From Epiperipatus broadwayi (lineage: Eukaryota; Onychophora; Udeonychophora; Euonychophora; Peripatidae): DNA of 64,000 nucleotides. Shown in pieces: positions 36,540 through 50,582 of the stretch (position 1 is its first letter; each line of letters begins with the position of its first letter). The stretch is from the NCBI GenBank assembly GCA_028023455.1, contig JAQFVV010013405.1:1-64000 (forward strand), read 5' to 3'. The notes under the pieces were generated by a model. That model worked only from the letters and a program-made list of their open reading frames with translations, was not told the DNA's origin and made no database searches. The position numbers were made by a program, and so were the translations under genes.

Positions 36540-39480
36540 TTATAATGTGTAGCTGTTTTTTGAATAATTATATTAAAATTTTATAATGCATAAAGTGTTA
36601 ACAATATTTTGATAATGGAAAAGGGAGCATACTAAATTTAGATATTCTTAATTGCAAAAGTCAAGAATACTGAGAACAGAGAATGAAATGAAGAATAAAG
36701 ATGCATAGTTCAGAATAATTATTTTAAATCATTGCAAGCAATTTATCTTTAAATAAGCTAATTTTGTGCCACTTTGAGCAGTATATATATATATATATTG
36801 TACCAGTCCAAAAACCACCACCTCAACTGCAAGTCAGATCCAAACTCAGCTGAACCAAACTGAATTCAAACCCAACTCACCAGCTCAGATTAGTAGAAAT
36901 CTAAATCAGCAGCATAGTGCTATGTGCCAAAAAACTACCTCAATGGTTGGTGAGGATTAGAGACCCCTGAACTGACACTAACATTGGATAATTAATTAAC
37001 TTAAGATACTTTTTAAAATCGAATCATATGTATATGTTCGGGTTGCCAACACAGACAGCGAGCATTAACATTAAAATAATTATTGAATAAGAGAATTAAG
37101 AAACTAAGAAATGAAATGTGTTTAGAAAATATTTAATAATAATAATTTGTTTTGTTTGAATTTTAAATAATGATTATATTAATTAACCCTAGTCCTTAAA
37201 CAAAGTTTATAATTATAATATGAGTGGTGGTCCTTATTATATGCCAATGAGTATTACACAATATTTGAAAGTCTATATGTCTATGCCCCCAACAAGAAAA
37301 TAAAAGGCGGATAAAGGTATTCAGTTGTAAAAGAAATTATTCTAATTTTATTACGACAGAATGTGAGATTTATTTTCACATTCACAAATCCGTTCATGAA
37401 GAGCAAGATACGTATTTTAGGGCATAACTTTAATCTTTATTGGAAAACGTATTTACTTTGAGATAACTAAGGATTTGTTCAACTTTAATTGAAATCACTT
37501 CATCATGAATTACAAGCATCAGAGCGGGCTTTACCGGAACAGAGAGGCAACAGTGCTGACGAATTATGAGCTATAAAATGAAATTGAAAGACAATGGCTG
37601 GTCAATGATCTAAGTCTTATGGTGGCTTGCATTTCATAAGTCTTACTGCCCTTTAAGGAGAGGTGATTTAAAAGTAGTATGGCAGCTTGTATTTGACAAG
37701 TCTTATGGCCTTTAAGTAGATGGGAACATGGGAAAGCCAGGCTGAGTCGTAACTACGAGCCTTTGGTGTTCCAAATATAATGTGAGCGAAGGAGGAAGTG
37801 CTTTCTCTATAATTAAAATATCAGAAATATCATCACCGACAAGCCTTCGAAATGAATGACAGACCTACACCAGCAACGTTGAAGATGATGACTTGATAGT
37901 CACCATTTGAAAATAAAACCCAATTATAGAATGCTCTACATGATGACTTGATCAAATTAATTAAAGTCAAATGAGCTTTTAACTAAAACTATTTTAACGC
38001 ATTTTAAAATTATATTAATCATGCCCCAAATATCATGCTCTTCCTGAATCTAAATAGCAAGTAACTAAAATTTGAATTAGAATATATTTGATTGATTCCT
38101 TTATCGGCCCTTTTGCAAAAAACATTTTAAGATTATATATGAATAAATACACATTGTTGAATACGAAAAAATAGCTGGGGCATAGATTAGAAATGGAGCT
38201 AATAATTTATTATTAGCCAATTATAAAAATAACAAACATTTAAAAATTTCTTTCGACTCGATGATTAATAGAACTGTATAAACCTAGTTCTAATGGGTGA
38301 GAATTTACTATCAGAATTAATATTATATTATTTGCATGAGGCAAATGGAACAAAGGGGTTCATCGAGTCAAAGGATTATTGGCATATAATTAAAAATAAA
38401 CAACATTAATAAATCACACGATAAATATATATAATATAGTAAATGAACTGCCAAGTAGGGAAGAAGAAAGTTAAATTTAAAGACTAGAGATTGAGAGAAT
38501 TTATATAATTTAAAATAGCATAAATAAAAGGGTTTACACAGAGTATTACATTTATAGAATGAAAAGAGCTCTTAAAGGGAGTGTAAAGTAAAGTTCAGAA
38601 ACTGGCCAGAAAGATTAAGGTTCATTATAGAAATACAGTACCCATTTCTTCTGGGCTGGATCCTTAGTTTACACGTCCGGGTGAGGAAAATGTAGGCATG
38701 CATTTGGTCGATTACTTGAACAGTATTTTAATGAATTTTCACAATTTTAGCAGCATGATTGGTCTGGAAAAGATTCAGCAGCTTCATAGAAGATTTTTAG
38801 GGGACTTCAGGAACAATAGCCAGATTCCTGATGTTTAGCCCCTTACTATGATAGGAACACTATTTGAATTCATGATTTAAAATGCCTAGAGTTTACTACA
38901 CTTCTCTACAATAAAGATGACTTCTTCCTCCAAACTTTTCAGAGCTGTATATACTGTATTTGATGCCTTCAGGTTAGTGCTTCTTTCATTATCAATGTCA
39001 CAAAATCTACTAGTTGTTCTTAAATACATTCCTTCGATAAGACTTTCAAACTCATTAACTTGAATTCATTTTCTAATTAGAAAATGAATTCTTAAAATCA
39101 GAAAATGATTTTAATTAGGAAATTCTTACATTTTAAATACTTATCTTTTTTTCTAATTAATAAAACTTAAGCCATTGTTTTGGAAAGGGAAATTCTAAAA
39201 GCTTATCAAAAGAATGTAGTTTTTAATCATTAAAGTTTTAACAAATTATTTAAAGTAAAAACAAGCATTCCCGACGCAATGAAACTTTCGAACAATTATA
39301 TATATTTAAATATTTACAAATATATATGCACAATCCATGCAGTTGTTATATATATATATATAAATTCATGAATAATTCTATCATGAATTTATTAATAGCA
39401 TTGATTAATTTAAACTCAAATGAATTAATTTTAATACACATTTCTGTAATAGTTTTTCTTTATGGAAATTAGCATGGATT
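36540..39480. other. Unassigned DNA with one 60-bp tandem duplication
   Basis: No long open frame. At 37612-37728 a 60-bp unit built on AAGT-TTATGGTGGCTTG occurs twice with mismatches. The region 37000-38900 is less A+T-skewed than its surroundings and may be an old transposon, but no protein trace or terminal repeat was recognised. Confidence 0.5.
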
Positions 39481-39489
39481 GAATGTATA

Positions 39490-39600
39490 AAGCCCCATTG
39501 CATCAGAACTTTAAGGTTAGTACTAGGGGTTTGAAGTCGGCTTATGGCTAGATATCATGAAGCTAGGATCGAACTCAGATCTGACTCCTTCTATATATAT
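39490..39600 (-). mobile_element. Possible tRNA-derived SINE fragment
   Basis: On the minus strand GAGTTCGATCCTAGC is a close B-box match, followed by about 90 bp of more complex sequence and preceded by a (TA)n run. An A-box was not found, so it may be 5'-truncated. Confidence 0.35.
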
Positions 39601-40419
39601 ATGTGAGGAATTCAATACGTCCACTCTTTATTATCTCCTATGAAAAGATGGGAAATTATGAAGAACCCTATTGGAAGCTAAAATCGATTTAGTTAAAGCT
39701 TTCTATAAGCAATTTGAATAAATTTATAATAATTTGTAAGAATTTGTCGATATAAGTTGCGGTGAACTGTTGATTTAAATGCACAAAACTTAATCTACTT
39801 CTAATGCACAAAGGAATCACCCACTTGTTCTAGATGTGTGTCAGCTCCAGATGTATAGAAAAAGAGTAGATTCACTGATCTTTAGATCTGTCCAATCAAG
39901 TAACAAAGGCACTATAGCCAGTAATTCAATTGCAAGGCAATATGAGGAAATGTTAATATTTGCACATGTAAAACTTAAACAAAATAATCAGGTACGTTAC
40001 AACTCTTACATACAGATCATGCTTTTTACAGCCATAATCAATATTCATCACGATCAGCAACTTAGGCCACTCAGTTATATATAAATGTATAACAAATATT
40101 TACATATTAACGAACTGTGTTAATAGTCTTTTATCTATTAAATATAAATAATGATTCATCTAAAGATCAAAGTTTATGAAATTGATAACAACCAATTATT
40201 GCTTTTTGTTCTTAACTTTAATCCTATGGTTTAATTTATTATCTAAAAGAAATAATACTAACAAATTATTATAAACAAAAAATACCATTTTACTCAATTC
40301 AGAATTTAACTTAAAGTCTTAGCGATAACTTTTACCAATGTCCAACATTTGATTTTAATATTAAACCCATCAATATTTGATATAAATAGTAACTCTTTTT
40401 TCTGTTTTTTTTCATCATT
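39600..40419. other. A+T-rich DNA without recognised gene
   Basis: The 82-codon frame at 39836-40084 has no recognisable domain. A module around 40337-40372 (CCAATGTCCAACATTTGATT) resembles segments at 42299 and 42491 on the far side of the RTE remnant. Confidence 0.45.
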
Positions 40420-42298
40420 ATTTTCAACCATTGTCAATTTACTGCAGGATAAATGATTTAAATTTAATGCAGTATCTTTAATCTCCAGCCTATCTTCTTC
40501 ACATTACTTCAGAAAATATCCTTATTTCATCATTCTATCTCATGTGTGGTCTCTATCTAGATTTTTTATAATTTTTTGAAATTCTGTTTAATATTTCAAT
40601 TGTCCAGTTACTATCATATCTATAGAAATATGTCCGATCCAGTTCTACTTCAATTTCTTAATTCTTTCAATAATATCAGTAACATCTGTTTATTCTCTCA
40701 CTCATGTGTTTTGTTTTTGATCCTGTCTTAATGCTCCTAACATAATCTCTCCATACTTCATTGAGTGATCAGAAGTTTCTGCAATGCACTTCTATTAAGT
40801 GTTCAAGACTCACACCCATAAGTAAGAAATTGTAAAACATATGAATTAAAAATCTTTCTTTTCAAACATATAGGCATATTTCATTTTAATATTGCTAAGA
40901 TAATTCTATCAAAATCATTCTATCCAAGTTTAGTTCTATGATTAATTTCATCCATTATGTTTCCATCTGTATTAATAATCTGACCAAGATATTTGTGATT
41001 GTCAAACTTTATCTATCATTATCAATCTTTAATTTCTTTTTTTTTTTTTGAAAAAATCAATTAAACATTACTTTAGCCACTTTTAACATTTGCATTTAGT
41101 TCTACTTTCTTATTTGTTTAATAATGCTCTTAAGAATTATTTACAAAAACAATTATATCATCTGCAAAATCTAGATAACTTAAATAATATTCATTTACTT
41201 TTATTCCCATAGTTTTTTATTTTAATCCACAAAATACTTCTGGAAAAACTGCTGAAAAAAGTTTTGGTGATATGGACAAACTCTGTTATAAATTCTTCTC
41301 AATTAAAATCTTTCTATTATCACTAGGGTGATCAAAGCATTGCCAGTACATTTTGTTAAATATTCTTAAGAATATGTCACTATTCTGGATCTATATTTTG
41401 TTGGTTGAATAGAACTTGTTTGAGCTATTAGTATGCTACCTGTATTACATCTTTGTAAATGCAAGTTTATAAAAGCAATGTCACATTATATATGACTTGC
41501 TTTATTGATAATCATAATTTTACCTTTATGGCTTTGGCTATACTGAGGCTACTAATATATGGTAAATCTGAATTTGGTTCAGTTCCACAGCTATTTAAGT
41601 TAGATAGCTGGAGTAAAAGACATTTTCATGTCTGAAAACTTCAGAGTTTCTACTTAAATATTATGTTTAAAATAAGTGCTGAGTTTTGAGTTGATATTTT
41701 AGATCTAGTGTCTAAAAATTTTAGCTCCTCACTGAGGTGAGCTGTAAGCTCAAAATCAATTGGTCTGGGGCATAATAGTTTTTCTGATAGAGATTTTAAA
41801 TATTTTTGCATACTGCACTTATCAATTAAGAGCTTGTTTGAGCTAGTGGTATGCTCTCTGTATTACATCTTTGTAAATACAAGCTTATAAAAGAATGTCA
41901 CATTATATATAACTTGCTTTATAAGCATAATGGCAACTCATATTTGTTATTCCTCTCTATAACTTCTCTCATTACTTGGATGTGATACACTTTGCTAAAA
42001 GCACTTTTGGAAAAAGTGCACCTTGTTCTTATGATTGATTAAAATTCAAAGTTCACTTTAGATATGTTGTATTTACCTTGGCACAGAACTGATGAACATT
42101 GCCATTATTTTTTATTTATTAATCCTTTTTTTAAGATATCAATTATATTTCCATCGTTACCTTGAGATTTTCTTTATTCACAGATTTAATTGCTCCTTTA
42201 ACTTTTCATGTAAAATCCTAGATAATTCAGAAGATATAATTATTGCAGAGGATATTTTTTCTTGTTTTTTATTATTAGTCCTGGTGGTATTTTTTTAA
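40420..42298 (-). pseudogene. RTE-type LINE, strongly decayed and interrupted
   Basis: The sequence aligns by eye, in the same orientation, with the better RTE copy at 50583-52255. Matching stretches include the 3' end near 40440, ATTATGTTTCCATCTGTATT near 40950 (encoding the NTDGNIMD region), the KTK region near 41080-41110, and the segment near 41950-42050 that encodes the VDHIQVLREVIE region in the other copy. No frame longer than a few dozen codons survives. An insert at about 41408-41930 separates the two parts, so this is older than its relative. Confidence 0.75.
41413..41922. repeat. Insert with ~92-bp direct repeats inside the RTE remnant
   Basis: 41413-41505 and 41832-41922 are direct copies (both contain ATTACATCTTTGTAAAT and CATTATATAT), separated by about 325 bp. 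The interior holds a TTTAGCTCCTCACTGA stretch resembling the repeat cluster at 20410-22345. It could be a small element with terminal direct repeats, or two SINE-like copies. Confidence 0.6.
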
Positions 42299-45200
42299 TC
42301 AATGTCCACCCTTTGATTTTTAGTATAAAAAACATTATTCTATATTAAAACCCCATAAATTGGTCTTTATTCTTAAAAATTTAGTTTACAATTAAAAACA
42401 TTATACAAAGTCATATCTGAAATTTGCAAACATTAAAAAATTCAGTACATAATAAGAATAAAGAGCTTTCTTATCATTATATGCTGGAGTGTTCAATCTT
42501 TGATTTTAGTAGAAAGCCTTCTTCTATACTAAAACTTAACAAATTCAATTGAATTTATTAAAAATTTAAATTTGCACATAAAAAATATTCTAAAAAATGT
42601 TTAAAAAATGGTTATATAATGAGAAGAAAAGTATTTTTTGTAATCAAATAGTGAGAAGGAATGAAATAAAGTGTGCAACTTCAAAAAATTAATAAAATAT
42701 TTATTGATTGAAATTTATTTTTAAAATGGAAATGAATGAATGTGAAGCCTTGATAAATCTATACAATTCTGTTATAGAATATTAAAATTGCACTTATAAT
42801 TTTTAGAATATCTCAAAAGATCCTACCACAGTATTGGTAAGCTGACAACATTCATTTTCACAATGCATGGTCATTCTATCAATGATGATTTTCTTTGTTA
42901 ACATTATGCTCTAATTTGTTATTCCTATTTTTTTTAAATAAAACATATACAATTAAATCAAAGTGTATATATGTGTTCTTTTAATTTTAAATGATTATTA
43001 TATAATTAATGCATAAAAATATCAGAAACATTTAATAAACTATTCAAAATATCATGTTTTTTATTCAAAAATGCTTCTTGAAGTAATCTTGCAAATAGTT
43101 TCCAAACCAGATTATAAAGAATTAATTCTATCAAATGTGTGAAGGCATGGTTAAAACACTTTGATCTTTATGATGATGTTAGATAATATTGACTTTTCCA
43201 TATTTTTTAAATTAATAAATCAGTTGGTATTAGTTTTCAGTTTTGCTATTTTTTAAAAAAAACCTATAAAAATAAAATTACATATAGCCATAAAAAAGTG
43301 ACATAAAACAGAATTATCAGAGTCATCTCTAATACTGAGTTAATTCCACTGCACAAGTTTTCTCTTTCAAAGCTGAAATAAATTTAAACTAGAGGATACA
43401 CATAGAATCTACTCTTTTTGTAATTTTTCACTCTTTTAAATAAATCTTTTTTTTTTACTTTTATTGCAATAGAATTGAACTCATCTCATGAATTATTTAA
43501 ATTATAAATACAGAAAAAATGTATTTTGTTACAATAAACCATTTCAAAAATTATTACAGAATTATTAAAATGTTGAAAAATATTAATATTAGCTAAAATA
43601 TTGAAAAATATATAAAATTAAATTATAATTTAAAGTTTTTGCTATATATATATATATATATATATGACAATATGTGCACTTTGAATATATTTTTTAATGC
43701 TCCATGTTTGCAGAATTCTTTTTTTTTTTTAGTAGTTGGCTACTAAAGTTTTATTTATGATTTACTTATAATTTTTTTTTAATTTGAGACATTAATTTCT
43801 ATAGGTTATATTTAATTTTTATTTTATATATTCAGAGGTTCTTATGACCTAGATCAGCATATAACTTTGAAAGAAATATATTTTGTTTCTACTTCTAGGT
43901 TGTCAGATACATTTTTCTACATTTCATATTATAATGACATCTTCTCACAAGCTTTGGGTGGTTTTCACAAATACACAGGTACTACTTAGCCACTTATACT
44001 GGAGATAACCTGAAGAAAATAAACCATGCCTTGTCAAAGTCTAAGCTTGACTTTTCCAAGTTTGGATAAGCTTATCATGGTTTTGCAATTAATAACTGCC
44101 ATTATGTTATATTGCTTCTGGTTTTTGTTTCTATTGACTTTACTGACTGTTAGTGATAGTTTTTACTGATATAAATTTAGGTAAAACTGCTCACTAGTTT
44201 TCTTTATAAGACTGTATGATACTGAGAATTCTCACTTTTATGCCATTCTGATTAATATTACCACTAAGGACAAATTAAAAACTAACTTTCCTTTGTCTCC
44301 ATTATTTATGTGATTTCAAATGTATTTTTAATCTTTTTTAATTTGTTCATTGTGATGTCCTTAATTTTTTCTGAAGTACAATAACTTTTATTATTTTTAT
44401 TCACTAACTTAATTAGTACATATTATTTCTATAAATTCTTTATATATTTTCCCTCCTGTAGCATTTCTTCAGCATGAAATCATGATATTTCAACCACTCA
44501 CTTTAAATTCATTCTTTCGGTTATCTATATTCCTTATTTGCCAGTTTTACACTTATTTGGTTGTAAACTTGGCACTAAAATATATATTAATTTTTTGAAA
44601 AATCTTTAGTTGTCAGTACTAGACAGAAAATTGAATACAAAAAAGAAAAATGTTGATACACTCGTTCGAGCTCATCTTTTATTCGAATCTTAAAATAAGT
44701 CATTTGTTTTCCATAGTTTATTTATTTATCTAAGATTATTTTTTCCAAAAAATGTTTGCTTTTCTTGGAGGGGGCGGGAATACAAATCATGAGAAATGTA
44801 ATAATCTTATTTGGACTTGCCATTGGTTGAAAAAGAAACTCTATTATAGTTATTATTTTTTGTATTTTTTTTTTTTTTTACTGCTTAGAAATGAAATTTT
44901 TAGTTTAAAATATAATTACTTCTTTATGCAGTCTATGAAAAAGTTTATTTGGGTGTTAGAAATGGAATTTAAATAAATTTTAATTTATTCCAAATACATT
45001 TTTATCATCTGGCATAAAATAATAAAAGTAACAAAATTCCAACATACATATATAGATATGCTTTACAAAGTATCCAATGAATAAAATCATTATCAATTCT
45101 ATTTAGTTTAGTGCTGAACATCATAATCATAGATATTCTTACTAACATGCAAATACTGATTTTTTTTAAAAAACAAAATTAATAATATTAATGTGTAAAT

Positions 45201-45790
45201 ATTTCAACAATTACATAATTGTTGTTGACATACAACGACTCTTATTTTTCTTTGGTTCATTTCTCTGTACACAAATAAGTTAAACCTTTCTCCAGATTGA
45301 AACTATGCCATTCTTTTTTTTCATGAAACAAAGATACAGACAGATGCTGAATTTTTCTTAGCTTATTTTTATGCTGCCTAATTCTACTTGTTATATTAGT
45401 TCAGAACTCACCCTGGTGATTGCCTTGAACAGCATAAATAATTTTTGTAAATATTATTTTATCATATCTTTAGTATTATTGATCAATTTTTTTAAATTAA
45501 TTGGCATTCTAAAGTCTACTAAAATTTTGATTACAAATTCTTAATTACAATACAAGGAATATAAGGCATAACCATCCAAGCCCTATCACTTTTCATACTT
45601 GCAATTTTTCATCTCATTTTTAAGTTAAAATTTTTAATTACTTTCTAAAGTATTTTTCCTTTATATTTAATGTTGACTAGTCCTTTTATGTATATTTCAA
45701 TATTATATTTTGTATCAGATTTGCATCTACAGAAATGATAGTTTTGATTTAAAAGCCCTTAATATCAGGAAATTTATATTCCATTAGGAT
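42299..45790. other. A+T-rich DNA without recognised gene
   Basis: Two copies of a CTTTGATTTTAGTA-type module lie at 42313 and 42496. A (TA)n run is at 43645-43665. No protein or RNA feature is supported; the 74-codon frame at 44752-44976 is Phe/Tyr-rich and probably random. Confidence 0.5.
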
Positions 45791-45799
45791 CTGAGATTG

Positions 45800-46420
45800 T
45801 GAGTGTATAGCACCCCTAATATCCACTGGCTTAACAATCATTATATAATCAAGAAAAAATTTATTTCAATTAATAATTAAATTCAAAAATTTTAAATTTC
45901 CAATACCATTCTCATTTTCTTTAATTTCATTGTGATGCTCTTTATAATTTTCTATGCATTCCCATTATGATTTGAAAAGGCCTATACAAGATCATATCAT
46001 CAATGTATCTTTTATAAAACATATTTCCATATTTTTTGAGGAGAGATTGTAATATTTTGTTTTCTATTTCTTCAAATGTTTAGCTACAAATGTTACCATT
46101 ACTTGGAATCATATCTTCATCTTTTTTAAAGAAAAGACAGTAACATATTATTTTCTATTTCCATAAGTGTTAAACTACAAATGATACTATTACTTAGAAG
46201 CTATTGCTTTAATTGCATATTTCAGTTTAATACTTTTTTTTTTATATTTGTAAAATTGAAATATTTTTAAGAATAATTTTTATTAAATGCTTTTGTTGAA
46301 GTTGAAAAATCAGTTTATTTGTTAAGTTTTGATCTTTTTCAAGTTGGAATGAAATTGTAAAATCAAGGTTTAATATATTTTAATTTAGTAGAATTTCTTT
46401 TCTACACACGCACACACACA
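45800..46420 (-). pseudogene. Decayed Penelope-like reverse transcriptase
   Basis: On the minus strand near 46110-45960 a frame reads MIPSNGNICS, stop, TFEEIENKIL, then KKYGNMFYKRYIDDMILY. The spacing from a degenerate MG-[NS]-S motif B to RYIDD (motif C), with the KYxxxxxxKRYIDD lead-in, is that of PLE reverse transcriptases. A second, diverged copy of the motif B segment lies just upstream (near 46140-46200), so a local duplication has occurred. Many stops; no nuclease part recognised next to it. Confidence 0.5.
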
Positions 46421-48090
46421 CAACATTTTTAACTGCCCTGTTTCTATTAATACATCTTTTTGTATATATTTGTGGCATTGAAATCATTTGACTTAATGTG
46501 ATTAATTGGTACTATCAGCAGTTTTCATTTGTTGGCCTTGCATTCATTTAGCAATAAGAACTTAAATTAAAATTTATACTGATTTATTAATTCCAATTAA
46601 AATTTATAAGATATTATTACCACACAGAAAAAAAATTTAAAACAAAGAAAACTGGATATGTTTTTAAGCAAAGTGATTATATTTTCAAGTGAAGGACCAT
46701 TGTTTTCAAAATAATATTTTAGTTGTTTAATAGAAGAATCTGAGCCAAAATTAGTGTAATAATATATAACAAGAAGATATTTATTAGCAAAAAAAAAACA
46801 TAATAAATCTTGTAACTATTTTTTAATGATTTTTTTTAAAAATTATAAATCAAATTTTATATTTTAAAACAAAATTTTATTGCTTTATATATTTAAAAAA
46901 AATTCAATTTCATAATAGATATGGATTTTAAATATTTTTTAACAACAGTTATACACAATATGTTTTAACAGCAGCTATACACAAGCATAAGAGGATGTAG
47001 TCATGTGATGTTTATTGGCTTAAAATACATTTATGTTGCTCAAATTAAAAATGAAACTTATTGTTCTAATTATGTGGTTCAGTTTATTACATTTTTGCAT
47101 ATTTGTAATTATATTTTAGACCATGTTCTCTTCTTAAATTTATATTTGTCATACTCTTTATAAAATTTAAATATTTAGGAAAAATAAATCTTATTTTGAA
47201 TTTAAAGTAAAAGTATGCAATACTTGCAAATTTTGCCACTACAATACTATTTTAAAAATTTCAATGCTGAATGATATTAACCAAACATCTTGTAAATATA
47301 AGGAGGATTAAACTATTCAAAGTATCAATGTTTTTTGCAATCACTACATTTTTTAGAAATGGCAAAAAATTATATAATTTTAATAAATGATCCAAATGAT
47401 CCTATAAATAGTATTTATAACATTATTCATATACTTTCAACTTAGTAATTTATGATTATCTACTTCAGCATCATTTGACATTACTATCACCATCATTTTA
47501 TATTACTGTAGATGAATATAGATAGATATTTCTATTAAGATAATAAAGCAAGTAGAAGAAGAGATAAAAATAGGAGAGTAAAAAAACAAATTATAGATCC
47601 TTTTGAAAAGCTTACTAGAGTAAGATTATAACTCTGTTTAGATCTAAGTACAAAATGAGAAAGTGTAATTAATCAATAAAAAAAAAACTTATCAAGAAAT
47701 GGTGATCATGTGATGTTTATTGGCTTCAAGTCCATTTTCACTAGATAGGAAGACATCAAAAAATCTGTACACTACTGTGCCATACAACACCAGTTGGATT
47801 GGCTGAAAACGTTCAACAAATCAAAAATCCTCTTAATAAAATTAACAATAAAAAATGAAGAACTTACATGACTCTATGTTACATCAAAATTCCTACTGGA
47901 ATTGCAGATAGGTAGAAAATTACAAATTAAATTAGCAATATTAATTTCAAACCTGGACAAACAGTTTGATTACAGTGATAAAGTAGACAAATATATAATA
48001 CATGAAAATAACTTGGGTGCAAGACTTGCTTAAAAAGAAATGGGTATATGAGATGATTATGAGAAAATTATCCAAACAAATAGTATTAGG
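46421..48090. other. A+T-rich DNA with one short direct repeat
   Basis: GTCATGTGATGTTTATTGGCTT near 47000 recurs near 47710 with one change. Nothing else was recognised. Confidence 0.4.
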
Positions 48091-48091
48091 T

Positions 48092-49381
48092 AATGTTAAA
48101 TATATAAATGTTCAGATAAAGGTAGACAAGTGTTTATAAATTTTAGCTTTTATTTATGCTAAGCATGCTTTCAATACATTGAATACCATTATTATAACTC
48201 TTTTAGCTTTATTATGGATTATTTTTATGTAGATGGCTTGCTATTTTTGTATTTAAATTTATTGTTTGTTATTCAAATCCCTGCCAAGTAACATGTTATA
48301 TGCTAGAATGTAGATAACATGTTTATGTGTGCTGATGAAAAAAACAATCAGTCAAATTCATCAAAAACTAGAATAGATATCTTTTTTAACTTGGACCATT
48401 GAAAAAGAAATTAAAAACCAAAAGTGTTAAATGTTTGGATATTCTCTTGCAAAGATAGGATGATTCTTTAAACTCCAGAATGAGACTTAAACCTATAAAT
48501 ATCAGATGAGCCATCCATACCAAATCTTTTATCACCATGGCCCATAAATTTGCCCATTTTAAAGATTTCTTTTACAGAAATGTAAAACTCTGTAAATTTG
48601 AAATAAACCAGAAAATAATATCAGCACATACAACAGAGATTTAAAAAGATGGATTATAACATTATGAAAATTTACAACACGATAAAAAGTTTTTATAGCA
48701 AACTAAATAAACCAGGACAATCTCTTCCTAGTGAGAACAAAAAATGGACAAGCCTCTCATATGTAAAAAATTGGCTCAAAAATAAAAATGTATAAGTTTT
48801 CACTCCCTTCCCAACTCTTCATTAAATAAATTACTGAATAACTCGAAAAATAAATTGAATAAGGAAGCAGTTTATTAAATAGTTTATAAAATTAAATGCA
48901 ACAAAACTGCCATCAAATGTGCCTATTATAAAGAAATGAGGGAAAACTTGTCTGCAAGACTCAATATAATTATTTATATAATAGGGACAAAAGAAGTAGT
49001 AAATACTCATGTGTATTCTTAGAACATAAACAACAATCAGAACACAAATTTGATGTCTTCAAAACAGATGCCATTTGCACTAAAAGGAAGAATAAAAAAT
49101 AAAGATTAAGGAGGCTTGGACAAAGAGACAAGCACCCCGCTGTCAAAAAAGTGGGAACTCTAAATATTTTGCATATATTTGATAAAAAATAAATTTAAAT
49201 TAATTTAAATATAAAAAAAACTAGCAAGTACACATAAAAACAATCCATGATAAACTTAAAAATGCTATGATTATGACATGCAATGTATTGAAAGCATGCT
49301 TAGCATGAAAAAAGCAAAAATTTATAAACATATGTCTATCTTTTTAGGCTTAAATGTCCTAACATTTATATTTTTAACATT
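48092..49381 (+). mobile_element. Old Penelope-like element remnant between inverted arms
   Basis: Arms 48092-48181 and 49281-49381 are inverted copies (shared core AAGCATGCTTTCAATACATT). Between them broken plus-strand frames read SFITMAHKFAHFKDFFYRN and, further on, VYKIKCNKTAIKCAYYKEMR. These resemble, respectively, the post-RT region of PLEs and a GIY-YIG nuclease with the YIG changed. The order (RT end, then nuclease) is right. Inverted terminal segments are also a known Penelope feature. Most of the element is lost, and the nuclease motif is degenerate, so the assignment is tentative. Confidence 0.45.
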
Positions 49382-50582
49382 AATATTGCACAGAAAAAAA
49401 GATAATAATTGTAATTATCAAAATAGTAAGTGCAATTAAGTAATGGGACTGAATATCGAAGACATTTAAATCATGTTCACCAATGGCAAGAACTAGATTA
49501 TCTGTTATAAGACAAAACAAATAACTATTGTAAAAAAAAAAAAAAAAAAAGATCAGATAATGCTGAATAAAGTAATTATTTCAAATGAAAATCAAAGCCA
49601 ATCGAAATATATGTAATCTGATAAAGTGGTGGAAATTTAATACAAAGAAATACTCATGGAACAAACAGAAACACAACTAAAAAATGGTACAGATCACTGA
49701 CATTCCAAAGACGAGAACTGAAGAAATTGCCAGAGTATATATAACATATATAGTGATTATTTCTTGAATCAGGAGAGGGATAAAATATATGTACTGAACA
49801 AATTAAAGAATAAATATTTTGGGGATTAAATTCAAAGTAAGATAAAAATAGACTTTGAATAAAGTATTCTAGTTTTAAAATGCTTTGAAAAATAAATTAT
49901 AAAAAAAAATATTGATGACAAAATAAATTTAGTGTGAATTTTATATATTAATTGAATGTACTAAGTCGGATCTAAACTAATTAAATTGATAATACACGTA
50001 TGATGTTTAGAAGCACACCAATGTCTGAAATATTCCGTAAAAAAACAAAAGAATAGAAAGGTATATAAAACATAGTAGAACAGATCTTTTTTTTTCACCA
50101 TCGAGGCCAAAATGAAGTAGTCGAAGAAAATCAGTGGGGTTTTCTTTCTTTCCCAAAAATCCGGCTCCTGAAAATTATCAAGTCGATTAGGGAATTAAAC
50201 AGGGCATCCCAAAATTATCATTTTTATAAAGCTTAAGGAACACACATTATCATGTAAGTACATTAGGTAATAGGTTGTCAGTAGTATGGAAAATAATATT
50301 AGTATAAAAATTAAATGCTGACCTCTGTAATAAAAAGGGACTGTCCTTATATATATATATATGGACAATGTAAATACTGTATATATTAAATTGATAGAAT
50401 TATAAGAAATTTGAGTCGTTTTATTATGTCCTCCGTTTATATTATGAATTATTTGTCATTATAGAAAATTTGGGGGTTTCTTAATAGGGAATTGAGGAGC
50501 TAAAACTTAGCAATGTAGTTCTCCAGGACAGATAATTATCACAGCAATTAATTTTTTTGATTTCTAGCATTTAACTTTTATA
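49382..50582. other. A+T-rich DNA without recognised gene
   Basis: Contains a 20-base A run at 49531-49550 and a (TA)n run near 50350. No coding or RNA feature was recognised. Confidence 0.5.
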
